Positions 8,208-15,720 of a DNA stretch of 64,000 nucleotides are shown here, piece after piece. This DNA is from Lysobacter enzymogenes (GTDB lineage: Bacteria > Pseudomonadota > Gammaproteobacteria > Xanthomonadales > Xanthomonadaceae): positions 1,116,001-1,180,000 of the forward strand of contig NZ_CP067396.1 of assembly GCF_023617245.1 (NCBI RefSeq), in the 5' to 3' direction. The translations under genes and the position numbers were made by a program. The notes below the pieces were generated by a model, which did no database searches, was not told the origin of the DNA, and worked only from the letters and a program-made list of their open reading frames with translations. Position 1 is the first letter of the stretch, and the number at the start of each line of letters is the position of its first letter.

Positions 8208-9137
8208 TCAGTCGACCGAAATCCCGGCCAGCTTCTGCAAGGCTTCGGCGTACTTCGCCCGGGTCCGTTCGATCACCTGCGCTGGCAGGCTCGGACCCGG
8301 CGGAGTCTTGTCCCAATCCAACGTCTCCAGATAATCGCGCACGAACTGCTTGTCGTAGCTCGGCGGGCTGGTGCCGACCTGGTACTCGTCGGCCGGCCAG
8401 TAGCGCGAGGAGTCCGGGGTCAGCATCTCGTCCATCACGTACAGGCGGCCGTCGGCGTCGGTGCCGAACTCGAACTTGGTGTCGGCCAGCAGGATGCCGC
8501 GCTGCGCCGCGTAGTCGGCGGCGTAGCGGTACAGGCGCAGGGTCGCGTCGCGCACGGCCTCGGCCAGTTCGGCGCCGACGGTACGCACCGCGGTGTCGAA
8601 GTCGATGTTCTCGTCGTGGTCGCCGACGGCGGCCTTGGTCGAGGGGGTGAAGATCGGCTCGGGCAGCTTCTCGGCCTGGCGCAGGCCGCCGGGCAGGGCG
8701 ATGCCGCTGATCCGGCCGGTGCGCTGGTAGTCCTTCCAGCCGCTGCCGATCACGTAGCCGCGGGCGATGCATTCGATCGCCACCGGCTTGAGCCGCTTGG
8801 TCACCACCGCGCGCTTGGCGTACAGGCCGGCGTCCACGCCCTCGGGCAGGACCGCGGCGACGTCGATGCCGGTAAGGTGGTTGGGAATGATGTGCGCGGT
8901 CTTGCCGAACCAGAAATTGCTGATCTGGCAGAGCATCTCGCCCTTGCCCGGGATCGGGTCGGGCAGCACGACGTCGAAGGCGCTGAGGCGGTCGGTGGCG
9001 ACCATCAGCAGGCAGTCGCCGCCGGGCGTCGCGCCGGCGGGCAGCCGGTCGGCGGGAAGATCGAAGACATCGCGGACCTTGCCGCGGTGGCGAAGAGGCA
9101 GGCCGGGCAGTTCGGATTGCAGCAGCGTGGTCGTCAA
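8208..9137 (-). CDS. purC: Phosphoribosylaminoimidazole-succinocarboxamide synthase
   Basis: A 309-residue SAICAR synthetase that joins CAIR and aspartate with ATP in purine synthesis. Signatures include HRGKVRDVF near the N-terminus, ATDRLSAFDVVLPDPIPGKG, IECIARGYVIGSGWKDYQ and FDTAVR. It is the long single-domain form, about 300 residues. The start is a TTG: AGGGG lies 8 bases before it, and the protein then begins MTTTLLQSELPGLPL as in Xanthomonas homologues. No ATG start is available between this point and the low-complexity upstream frame. Confidence 0.95.
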   Translation of the reverse strand: MTTTLLQSELPGLPLRHRGKVRDVFDLPADRLPAGATPGGDCLLMVATDRLSAFDVVLPDPIPGKGEMLCQISNFWFGKTAHIIPNHLTGIDVAAVLPEGVDAGLYAKRAVVTKRLKPVAIECIARGYVIGSGWKDYQRTGRISGIALPGGLRQAEKLPEPIFTPSTKAAVGDHDENIDFDTAVRTVGAELAEAVRDATLRLYRYAADYAAQRGILLADTKFEFGTDADGRLYVMDEMLTPDSSRYWPADEYQVGTSPPSYDKQFVRDYLETLDWDKTPPGPSLPAQVIERTRAKYAEALQKLAGISVD

Positions 9138-9491
9138 CGTGGGGACCCCTGATGGCGTAAGGCAACGACTCCCCGCGCGCCTGCGCGCCTGAGCGGTCGT
9201 TGGCCGGGGCCGTCCGGGCCGCCCGGGTTCGCGCGCGTGCGTGCGCGACGGGGCCGGGCAGTGTACGCCGCTTGCGGCCGGCGTGCAGGCCCCCCGGCGG
9301 GCGGGTCGCGCGCGCATCGGCCCGGATCGCGCCGGAGTGCCGCGAAGCGGCCTGGAGCGGCCCGCGCCCGGTCGTTTCCGACGATCCGCCCTGGCCCGGG
9401 CCCGCCCGGCGGCCCCGCGCCGGCAGCCGCCCCGCTAAGATGCGCGGCGAAGGGCCGCGGCGGCCCGAAGCCAGGACCGGACGCGGCCCCG
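9138..9491. other. GC-rich divergent intergenic region, purC / J-domain gene
   Basis: About 350 bases between divergent genes, extremely G+C rich, with no supported gene. A TAAGAT box at 9436-9441 could serve the J-domain gene. I see no palindromic repeat here. Confidence 0.4.
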
Positions 9492-9830
9492 ATGAAGCAG
9501 AACTGGTACGGCAAACTGCTGGGATTCTGCGTCGGCCTGGCGCTGTCGCGCGGCAACCCCTGGGTCGCCCTGGTCGGCCTGCTGATCGGCCACGCCGTCG
9601 ACACCGACTGGTTCCGGCTGCGCCGCGACGACCCCTACGCCACGCTCGGCCTGGACCGCGAGGCCAGCGACGCCGAGATCGACAAGGCCTACCGCCGCCT
9701 GATCTCGCAGCACCACCCCGACCGCTACGCCAACGACCCGGCCGAGGCCCGCGAGCGCGCCGAGGCCCGCGCGCGGGAGATCAACCGCGCGTACGACCGG
9801 ATCCGGGCGCTGCGCAAGCGCCGCGGATGA
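9492..9830 (+). CDS. Short membrane-anchored J-domain protein (DjlA-like, lacking TerB)
   Basis: A 112-residue protein. Residues 1-40 contain MKQNWYGKLLGFCVGLAL and a second hydrophobic stretch ending GLLIGHAVDTDWF, which resembles the membrane anchor of DjlA. Residues 50-112 form a J domain: DPYATLGL, then AYRRLISQHHPDRYAN with the HPD motif that stimulates DnaK ATPase. The TerB-like central domain of full-length DjlA is absent. A co-chaperone recruiting DnaK to the inner membrane is a reasonable inference. The ATG at 9492 gives the anchor; longer in-frame extensions are low-complexity. Confidence 0.85.
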   Translation: MKQNWYGKLLGFCVGLALSRGNPWVALVGLLIGHAVDTDWFRLRRDDPYATLGLDREASDAEIDKAYRRLISQHHPDRYANDPAEARERAEARAREINRAYDRIRALRKRRG

Positions 9831-9835
9831 AAAGC

Positions 9836-9921
9836 TGAGGAGTGAGCGGGGAGGAGTGAGGAGCGAGCGAAAGCAGGCTCTTTCTCACTCCTCGCTCCTC
9901 CCCGCTCGCTCCTCGGCTTTT
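9836..9921. repeat. GAGGAGTGAGCGGGGAGG palindrome, possible terminator
   Basis: A near-perfect inverted repeat of about 35-base arms built of GAGTGAG and GAGCGAG words, ending in GGCTTTT. It starts at the J-domain stop codon and ends at the rpe -35 box. Its purine-rich arms differ from families A and B, so it is a third repeat type. Confidence 0.85.
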
Positions 9922-9948
9922 GCAGGCAAAGCCCCCCGGCGCGACAAT
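9920..9948 (+). promoter_or_regulatory. Promoter of rpe
   Basis: TTGCAG at 9920-9925, a 17-base spacer and GACAAT at 9943-9948. The start of transcription would be about 20 bases before the rpe ATG. Confidence 0.6.
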
Positions 9949-9974
9949 AGCCATCTCCCCGCCAGGCCCCGTCC

Positions 9975-10655
9975 ATGACCACGCAATCCACCGTCATCGC
10001 CCCGTCCATCCTCTCGGCCGACTTCGCCCGGCTCGGCGAGGAGGTCGACAACGTGCTCAAGGCCGGCGCCGACTGGGTCCATTTCGACGTCATGGACAAC
10101 CACTACGTGCCCAACCTGACCATCGGCCCGATGGTCTGCGAAGCGCTGCGCAAGCACGGCGTGACCGCGCCGATCGACGTGCACCTGATGGTCGAGCCGG
10201 TCGACCGCATCGTCCCGGACTTCGCCAAGGCCGGCGCGACCACGATCAGCTTCCACCCCGAAGCCAGCGCGCACGTGCACCGCACGATCCAGTTGATCAA
10301 GTCGCTCGGCTGCAAGGCCGGGCTGGTGCTCAATCCCGGCACGCCGCTGGAGGTGCTGGACTGGGTGCTCGACGACCTCGACATGGTCCTGCTGATGTCG
10401 GTGAACCCCGGCTTCGGCGGCCAGAGCTTCATCCCCTCGGCGCTGGAGAAACTGCGCCGGGTGCGCGAGCGCATCGACCGCAGCGGCCGCGCGATCCGAT
10501 TGGAGATCGACGGCGGGGTCAAGGCCGACAACATCGGCGAAATCGCCGCCGCCGGCGCCGACACCTTCGTCGCCGGCTCGGCGATCTTCAACGCGCCCGA
10601 CTACGCCGACACGATCGGGCGGATGAAGGCGGCGGTGGCGGCGGCGCGCAAGTAA
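9975..10655 (+). CDS. rpe: Ribulose-phosphate 3-epimerase
   Basis: A 226-residue TIM-barrel enzyme that interconverts ribulose 5-phosphate and xylulose 5-phosphate in the pentose phosphate pathway. Family motifs are APSILSADFARLG, the metal-site HFDVMDNHYVPNLTIGP, HLMVEPVD, SVNPGFGGQSFIP and LEIDGGVK with the catalytic Asp. Length is standard. It has its own promoter. In some relatives rpe is followed by phosphatase and trp genes; here trpE is about 2.2 kb away. Confidence 0.97.
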   Translation: MTTQSTVIAPSILSADFARLGEEVDNVLKAGADWVHFDVMDNHYVPNLTIGPMVCEALRKHGVTAPIDVHLMVEPVDRIVPDFAKAGATTISFHPEASAHVHRTIQLIKSLGCKAGLVLNPGTPLEVLDWVLDDLDMVLLMSVNPGFGGQSFIPSALEKLRRVRERIDRSGRAIRLEIDGGVKADNIGEIAAAGADTFVAGSAIFNAPDYADTIGRMKAAVAAARK

Positions 10656-10881
10656 GCGCCGCGGCGGCAGCGCGGCCGATGCCATCGGCGTCGGTTGCGT
10701 GCGGAGGCGGCCGCCGCTAGCGGCCGCCGTATCGCGATCGTTTCCGACCCGGCGGCGCATACGACCCGTCGGCGCCGCGCACCGCGCACTCGGCACGGCT
10801 CGCCGCGGCCGGACGCACCGCTGTCGCCATCGCGCCGCGCATGGCATCGTGCCCGCATCCCCGCCGACCGGATGCGCCGCG

Positions 10882-11355
10882 ATGAACACCTGCGACCTGT
10901 GCGACCGCCACGACGCGCGCGTGCGCGTGCTCGACCTGCCGCTGCGCGACTTCGGCGGCCGCATCGGTTTCGCCGGCATCGTCAGCACGATCAAGGCCTA
11001 CGAAGACAACTCGCGGGTGCGCGAAGCAGTGGCCGAACCCGGCGCGGGCCGGGTGCTGGTGATCGACGGCGGCGGTTCCTCGCGCCGGGCCATGCTCGGC
11101 GACCAGCTCGCCGCGCAGGCGGTGGCGAACGGTTGGGCCGGGGTGGTCGTGTTCGGCGCGATCCGCGACAGCGCCGCGATCGGCGCGATGGCGCTGGGCG
11201 TGAAGGCGTTGGGCACCTGCCCGCGCAAGACCGACAAGCACGGGCAGGGGCTGCGCGATGTCGCGCTCGCGTTCGGCGGGGTGTCGATCCGTCCGGGCGA
11301 TTGGGTGTGCGCGGACGAGGACGGGGTGGTGTTCGCGGACGAAGCGTTGGAGTGA
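10882..11355 (+). CDS. rraA: RraA family protein (RNase E activity regulator A / HMG aldolase-like)
   Basis: A 157-residue protein of the RraA fold. Members either bind RNase E and inhibit it, or act as 4-hydroxy-4-methyl-2-oxoglutarate aldolases. GRVLVIDGGGSSRRAMLGD and VVFGAIRDSAAIGAM are conserved; the Gly-x-Arg-Asp motif that binds substrate and metal in the aldolases is present. The N-terminus has CDLCDRH, which gives a Cys-x-x-Cys pair unusual for E. coli RraA. The ATG at 10882 was chosen because homology begins there. Which of the two activities applies cannot be told from sequence. Confidence 0.88.
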   Translation: MNTCDLCDRHDARVRVLDLPLRDFGGRIGFAGIVSTIKAYEDNSRVREAVAEPGAGRVLVIDGGGSSRRAMLGDQLAAQAVANGWAGVVVFGAIRDSAAIGAMALGVKALGTCPRKTDKHGQGLRDVALAFGGVSIRPGDWVCADEDGVVFADEALE

Positions 11356-11381
11356 CGCGTGGTTTCGTCGTGGCCGCGGTT

Positions 11382-11465
11382 TCGCGGTCGCGGCTCGCGC
11401 CGCTCCTACAGCAGCTGCGGCCGGTGCGTATCCGACTGTAGGAGCGGCGCGAGCCGCGACCGCGA
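11382..11465. repeat. Family B palindromic repeat
   Basis: Arms TCGCGGTCGCGGCTCGCG and complement with GTAGGAGCGG at the inner ends, 27 bases after the rraA stop. It is part of a 379-base gap before the lipid kinase gene. Confidence 0.9.
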
Positions 11466-11532
11466 GACCGCGACTGCGTCGAACTTCGCCCGCAGGCCGC
11501 CGCCGCACCCCACCCGCGAACGACCGTCCGCA

Positions 11533-11564
11533 AATGAAAAGACGCGGACCTTGCGGCCCGCGTC
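11533..11564 (-). terminator. Orphan minus-strand terminator
   Basis: Read on the minus strand, a 10-base-pair stem GACGCGGGCC / GGTCCGCGTC with a GCAA loop is followed by TTTTCATTT. No annotated minus-strand gene ends here. A second small hairpin GGAGGC-GGGATT-GCCTCC lies just before it (11576-11593). A short untranslated RNA is the simplest reading. Confidence 0.6.
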
Positions 11565-11734
11565 CCGGAAGATTTGGAGGCAATCCCGCCTCCGCCCGTC
11601 GTCCCTGATATGGCCTCCTATATTCCGGATCGGCCATGACACGTGTGTGACAGACTTGGCGCATCCGTACATTCATCCGTTCCTCGCGCGCGGCTGCTAG
11701 CCTCGCCGCGCCTTCCCACCGGAGAACCGCGCGC

Positions 11735-12715
11735 ATGACCTCGCCCCGCTGGCGCCTGATCCTCAACGGCAAGTCCGCCGGCAACGACGACGTGCGCAAG
11801 GCCGTGGCCGCGCTGCGCGACCGCGGCGTCGCGCTGGACGTGCGCGTCACCTGGGAAGGCGGCGACGCCGAACGCTACGTCGCCGAGGCCATCGCCGACG
11901 GCGTCGACACGGTGATCGCCGGCGGCGGCGACGGCACCCTCAGCGAAGTCGCCACCACGCTCGCCCATCGCGACGAAGACGCCGACGCGCTGCCGAGCCT
12001 GGGCCTGCTGCCGCTGGGCACCGCCAACGATTTCGCCAGCGCCGCCACGATCCCGACCGATCCGGCGCAGGCGCTGGACCTGGTCCAGCGCTGCCCGCCG
12101 CGCCCGGTCGACCTGCTGCGGCTGCAGGCGCCCGACGGCCTGCACTGGGCGGCGAACCTCGCCAGCGGCGGCTTCGGCACCCAGGTCACCCTGGAGACCG
12201 ACGCCGGCCTCAAGAAGATGCTCGGCGGCCTGGCCTACGTGGTCACCGGCATCGCCAAGCTGGGCAGGATCGAACCGATGCGCGCGCGCGTGCACGGCGA
12301 GGGCTTCGAGTGGGAAGGCGACTTCATCGCCCTGGGCATCGGCAACGGCCGCCAGGCCGGCGGCGGCCAGGCGCTGTGCCCGGACGCGCGCATCGACGAC
12401 GGGCTGCTCGACGTGACCGTGGTCCCGGACCTGTCCGGCGAGGTCGGCGCTACGGTGCGCGCCTTGCTCACCGAAGGCCAGCACGCCGCGCTCGAACGCA
12501 TCGCCGCGCGCGCGCAACTGCGCTGGGTCGAGATCGAATCGCCGCAGCCGCTGAACCTCAACCTCGACGGCGAGCCGGTCCAGTCGCGCCACTTCCGCAT
12601 CGACTGCGCACCGGGACGGGTGCGCATGCACCTGCCGCCCGGCTGCCCCTTGCTGGGCGAGCCGGCCGCGGCCGAAACCCTGCCCGGCGCGGCCGCGCGC
12701 GCGACGGCATCCTGA
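11735..12715 (+). CDS. yegS: Lipid kinase of the diacylglycerol kinase catalytic family (YegS-like)
   Basis: A 326-residue cytoplasmic or membrane-associated kinase that phosphorylates a lipid such as phosphatidylglycerol or diacylglycerol. Motifs in order: LILNGKSAG at the N-terminus, the nucleotide site AGGGDGTLSEVATTL near residues 70-85, LPLGTANDFA near 90-100, and the C-terminal beta domain with ALGIGNGRQAGGGQALCPDA and LNLNLDGEPV. GAGAA lies 8 bases before the ATG. The physiological substrate is not known for most members. It ends 40 bases before the trp leader peptide. Confidence 0.93.
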   Translation: MTSPRWRLILNGKSAGNDDVRKAVAALRDRGVALDVRVTWEGGDAERYVAEAIADGVDTVIAGGGDGTLSEVATTLAHRDEDADALPSLGLLPLGTANDFASAATIPTDPAQALDLVQRCPPRPVDLLRLQAPDGLHWAANLASGGFGTQVTLETDAGLKKMLGGLAYVVTGIAKLGRIEPMRARVHGEGFEWEGDFIALGIGNGRQAGGGQALCPDARIDDGLLDVTVVPDLSGEVGATVRALLTEGQHAALERIAARAQLRWVEIESPQPLNLNLDGEPVQSRHFRIDCAPGRVRMHLPPGCPLLGEPAAAETLPGAAARATAS

Positions 12716-12742
12716 CCGTCGCGCACGGCGCGCGAAGTCGGG

Positions 12743-12748
12743 TACAGT
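12743..12748 (+). promoter_or_regulatory. TACAGT -10 box of the trpE leader
   Basis: TACAGT lies 7 bases before the leader ATG at 12756, so transcription probably begins at the start codon. The leader of trpG has the same box 6 bases before its ATG. Confidence 0.6.
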
Positions 12749-12755
12749 GACGGCC

Positions 12756-12899
12756 ATGCAAGCCTGGGCGAACCCGCATTCCTTCTGCGCCGACGTGGGT
12801 TGGCGATGGTGGCCGTCGGTCATCACCGCTCCTGCCCACTCGTCCATGAAGGAATCCCCGCGTGATTTCGCACGAACTCTTCCAGCAGCAGGCCGCTGA
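12756..12899 (+). CDS. trpL: trp leader peptide upstream of trpE
   Basis: A 47-codon open frame rich in Trp: Trp at position 4 and the cluster Gly-Trp-Arg-Trp-Trp at 15-19 (codons GGT TGG CGA TGG TGG). This is the hallmark of a leader peptide whose translation senses charged tRNA-Trp. The frame overlaps the first 38 bases of trpE and stops at TGA 12897-12899. It has no ribosome site; the TACAGT box lies 7 bases upstream, so it is probably read from a leaderless mRNA. A near-equal leader precedes trpG at 18128. Confidence 0.8.
   Translation: MQAWANPHSFCADVGWRWWPSVITAPAHSSMKESPRDFARTLPAAGR
12779..12854 (+). promoter_or_regulatory. trpE leader RNA structure with anti-Shine-Dalgarno pairing
   Basis: TTCCTTC (12779-12785) is the exact complement of GAAGGAA (12848-12854), which holds the trpE ribosome site. 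Between them, GTGGG/CCCAC (12795-12799 with 12835-12839) and GCGATGGTG/CATCACCGC (12803-12811 with 12821-12829) can form a stem over the Trp codons. CCGACG (12790-12795) can instead pair with CGTCGG (12814-12819). No T-run follows any of these, so translational control or Rho fits better than an intrinsic attenuator. The pairing is seen; the mechanism is inferred. Confidence 0.5.
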
Positions 12900-14337
12900 C
12901 GGCTACACCCGCATCCCGGTCGTGCGCGAGGTCCTGTCCGACCTCGACACTCCGCTCTCGGTCTACCTCAAGCTCGCCGACGGCCCGCACACCTACCTGT
13001 TCGAATCGGTCGAGGGCGGCGAACGCTTCGCCCGCTACTCCATCATCGGCCTGCCGGCGCAGCGCGTGTACGCCTTCGCCGGGCACGCCTTGTTCGTCAC
13101 CGAAAACGGCGAACTGGTCGACAGCCGCACCGTCGACGATCCCTTCGCCGAAGTCGAGCGCCTGCGCGCCGAGCACAAGGTGCCCAAGATCGACGGGCTG
13201 CCCGGCTTCGCCGGCGGTCTGGTCGGCTGGTTCGGCTTCGAGTGCATCCAGTACATCGAGCCGCGCCTGGCCGGCGGCGACAAGCCCGACGAACTCGGCA
13301 CGCCCGACATCCTGCTCATGCAGAGCGAGGAAGTGGCGGTGTTCGACAACCTCAAGGGCCGGCTGTACCTGATCGTCCACGCCGATCCGAGCCAGCCGCA
13401 GGCCTATGCGCGCGCCAATCGCCGGCTCGACCAACTGGTGCACCGCCTGCGCATCGGCGGGCCGGGCTATCCGGAAACGCTGGATTCGGTCGGCCTGGAC
13501 GAAGGCGACTTCGTCTCCGGCTTCACCCGCGAAGGCTTCATCGACGCGGTCGAGCGCTCCAAGGAGCTGATCCGCGCCGGCGACATCTTCCAGGTGGTGC
13601 TGTCGCAGCGGCTCAGCGTGCCGTTCAAGGCGCGCCCGGTCGACGTGTACCGCGCGCTGCGCGCGTTGAACCCGTCGCCGTACATGTACTTCCTCGATGT
13701 CGGCGGCACCCAGGTGGTCGGCTCTTCGCCGGAAATCCTGGTGCGCCTGCAGGGCGAGGAAGTCACCGTGCGCCCGATCGCCGGCACCCGCCCGCGCGGC
13801 AAGACGGTCGACGAAGACCACGCGCTGGAAGCCGAACTGCTGGCCGATCCGAAGGAGCGCGCCGAGCACCTGATGCTGATCGACCTCGGCCGCAACGACG
13901 TCGGCCGCGTGTCCAAGGCCGGCACGGTGGAAGTGGGCGAGCAGTTCGTGATCGAGCGCTACAGCCACGTGATGCACATCGTCAGCGAGGTCACCGGCCG
14001 GCTCAAGGACGGCATGAGCTACGCCGACGTGCTGCGCGCGACCTTCCCGGCCGGCACCGTCAGCGGCGCGCCGAAGATCCGCGCGCTGGAAGTGATCCGC
14101 GAATTCGAGCCGGTCAAGCGCAACGTCTATTCCGGCGCGGTCGGCTACATCGGCTGGCACGGCGACGCCGACACCGCCATCGCGATCCGCACCGCGGTGA
14201 TTCAGGACGGCCGCCTGCACGTGCAGGCCGGCGCCGGCATCGTCTACGACTCCGACCCGCAGAAGGAGTGGGAAGAGACGATGAACAAGGGCCGCGCGCT
14301 GTTCCGCGCCGTGGCCGAGGCGGCGCGCGGCCTGTAA
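12862..14337 (+). CDS. trpE: Anthranilate synthase component I
   Basis: A 491-residue subunit that converts chorismate to anthranilate using ammonia from TrpG. The N-terminal domain carries LFESVEGGERFARYS, the feedback site for tryptophan. The chorismate-binding domain carries RPIAGTRPRGKT, LADPKERAEHLMLIDLGRND, YSHVMHIVSEV and FPAGTVSGAPKIRALEVI. The start is GTG at 12862 with AAGGA 8 bases before it, inside the trp leader frame. trpG lies 4.2 kb downstream and is separated by a two-component system, so the synthase subunits are in different transcripts. Confidence 0.97.
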   Translation: MISHELFQQQAADGYTRIPVVREVLSDLDTPLSVYLKLADGPHTYLFESVEGGERFARYSIIGLPAQRVYAFAGHALFVTENGELVDSRTVDDPFAEVERLRAEHKVPKIDGLPGFAGGLVGWFGFECIQYIEPRLAGGDKPDELGTPDILLMQSEEVAVFDNLKGRLYLIVHADPSQPQAYARANRRLDQLVHRLRIGGPGYPETLDSVGLDEGDFVSGFTREGFIDAVERSKELIRAGDIFQVVLSQRLSVPFKARPVDVYRALRALNPSPYMYFLDVGGTQVVGSSPEILVRLQGEEVTVRPIAGTRPRGKTVDEDHALEAELLADPKERAEHLMLIDLGRNDVGRVSKAGTVEVGEQFVIERYSHVMHIVSEVTGRLKDGMSYADVLRATFPAGTVSGAPKIRALEVIREFEPVKRNVYSGAVGYIGWHGDADTAIAIRTAVIQDGRLHVQAGAGIVYDSDPQKEWEETMNKGRALFRAVAEAARGL

Positions 14338-14412
14338 CTCCCGCGCAACGCCCGCGTCGATGCGCGCTGCCCTGCGGCGGCGCGGGCAGAGGCGGTGCCG
14401 CCGCTCGCTGTT

Positions 14413-14925
14413 CTAGGCGATATGCCGGGAGAAGTCGTCGTGTATCTCGGCGATGTCCGGATCGGCGTGATCCTTGCACGCCGCGAGCAAGCGCCGCAGC
14501 GCGTGCGCGAATCCCGCATCGAGCAGCAGTTCCGCCAGCCTGCGCAAGACGAAATCGTCCTCGCGCGCCAGATACCCGTCCATGACGCGTGCGACCGCGT
14601 CCTCGACCACGTCGCGGCTCGAGGTGAAACGGGCGGCGTAGCGCACCAGCGTTTGCCTGGCGACGATGAGGTCGTCGAGATTCCCGTCCACGGCGAGGTC
14701 GACGATGGCCGGCGCCAGTTCGGCGAGTTGCGCGTCGCTCAGCGCGCCGGCATCGTCGCGCAGGAATCGCAGCGCGAGGTTGCGCTCGGACGCGGAAGCC
14801 AGGGCTTGCGCGAGGATGCGCGCGAAGTCCGCGTGTTTTTTCAGATGGAAACGGCAGGCGAGCAGCGCGGCGTCCGCTTCGCGCATCGCGCGCCATTGGC
14901 TGGGGAACGCGTTCGCATCGTTCAT
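14413..14925 (-). CDS. Hypothetical helical protein
   Basis: A 170-residue soluble, probably all-helical protein without a signal peptide or a family I know. It is rich in Ala, Leu and Asp, with repeated patterns such as LRFLRDDAGALSDAQLAEL and VLRRLAELLLDAGFAHALRR that look like alpha repeats. On the minus strand a TACAGT box lies exactly 6 bases before its ATG, implying a leaderless message. It lies opposite to the surrounding genes between trpE and the small secreted protein, which suggests a later insertion into the trp region. Function unknown. Confidence 0.65.
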   Translation of the reverse strand: MNDANAFPSQWRAMREADAALLACRFHLKKHADFARILAQALASASERNLALRFLRDDAGALSDAQLAELAPAIVDLAVDGNLDDLIVARQTLVRYAARFTSSRDVVEDAVARVMDGYLAREDDFVLRRLAELLLDAGFAHALRRLLAACKDHADPDIAEIHDDFSRHIA

Positions 14926-15186
14926 CGCCGCACTGTAGCAATTCTCCCGGCAGGCCCCGCGCCGTCGCGGGACGGCTTCCGCGACGGCCGGACCGTGGCG
15001 TCCATCGCGACCGCGGCGTCGCCGGCGGCTTGTCCGCGCGCTGCGTCGCAGAACCGCGCACGCCCGGATTAAAAAAAGTTCATCCGCCGGAAAGGCCCGG
15101 GGCAGGGCCGCGGGCGCACTCTGGCTTCGCGATGGGGCCCACCCCACCGGTCCAGACCTCCCGCCCCATTCCCCAGGAGCCACACC

Positions 15187-15390
15187 ATGAACGTCCGCAA
15201 CGTCCTGCTCGCCGCCGCCCTGACCGCGTTCGCCGGTTCCGCCTTCGCCGCCGCCCCGGCGGCCGCCGGTTCGACCGCCGCGCCGGCCGCCAAGACCGCG
15301 TCGCACAAGCACAAGAAGCATCACAAGGCCTCGAAGGCCAAGGCCGCCAAGGCCGCAGCGGCTCCGGAAGCGGCGCCGGCCTCGAATTGA
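15187..15390 (+). CDS. Small secreted Ala/Lys/His-rich protein
   Basis: A 67-residue protein with a clear signal peptide: MNVRNVLLAAALTAFAGSAFA, with a cleavage site after AFA at about residue 21. The mature part is only 46 residues of low complexity, with HKHKKHHK and KASKAKAAKAAAA, so it is strongly basic, as in acid-shock or histone-like periplasmic proteins. CAGGAG lies 7 bases before the ATG. Two strong terminators follow the gene. The role is unknown; binding of acidic polymers or buffering is only a guess. Confidence 0.75.
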   Translation: MNVRNVLLAAALTAFAGSAFAAAPAAAGSTAAPAAKTASHKHKKHHKASKAKAAKAAAAPEAAPASN

Positions 15391-15440
15391 TCCTTCGCGA
15401 GCCTGCTCCCCCGAGCCCCACGCATCGTCGGCGTGGGTGT

Positions 15441-15478
15441 GACACCCCGCCGGCGTGAGCCGGCGGGGTGTCTTTTTT
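15441..15478 (+). terminator. First terminator after the small secreted protein
   Basis: A 14-base-pair stem GACACCCCGCCGGC / GCCGGCGGGGTGTC, a GTGA loop, and six T. It is the strongest intrinsic terminator in the window. Confidence 0.92.
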
Positions 15479-15484
15479 CAAGGG

Positions 15485-15524
15485 AGATGCTCGCTGCCGG
15501 CGCGAGTCGGCGAGGCATCTTTTT
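15485..15524 (+). terminator. Second, tandem terminator
   Basis: AGATGC-TCGC and GGCGA-GGCATCT form an imperfect stem followed by TTTTT, 7 bases after the first terminator's T-run. Two in a row imply strong transcription of the small gene upstream. The rest of the gap to 15720 is G+C rich and shows nothing else. Confidence 0.75.
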
Positions 15525-15720
15525 ACACGGCTGGTCGCAGGCGCGAGCCGGCGGAGGCCATTGCCGCCGGGCCCGCGCCGACGCGATGGCGCTTCGTCCT
15601 GAAGCCGCCCGCGCCTGTCGTCGCCCGGCCGATCCCCGCGCCGCATTCGCGCCTCACCCACCGGCCCGCGCGCTATCCTGTCGGCGCCCCTTCCTGCACC
15701 GTCGCGCTTTCGGAGGCGGT

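Noticed and set aside
11406..11672. An 88-codon minus-strand frame over the possible small RNA
   Set aside because: It runs through a palindromic repeat and its own terminator, and it has no ribosome site. A small RNA is the better reading.
12862..14337. Fusion of trpE with trpG or a missing domain
   Set aside because: Lengths of trpE, trpG, trpD and trpC are all standard; the subunits are simply encoded apart.
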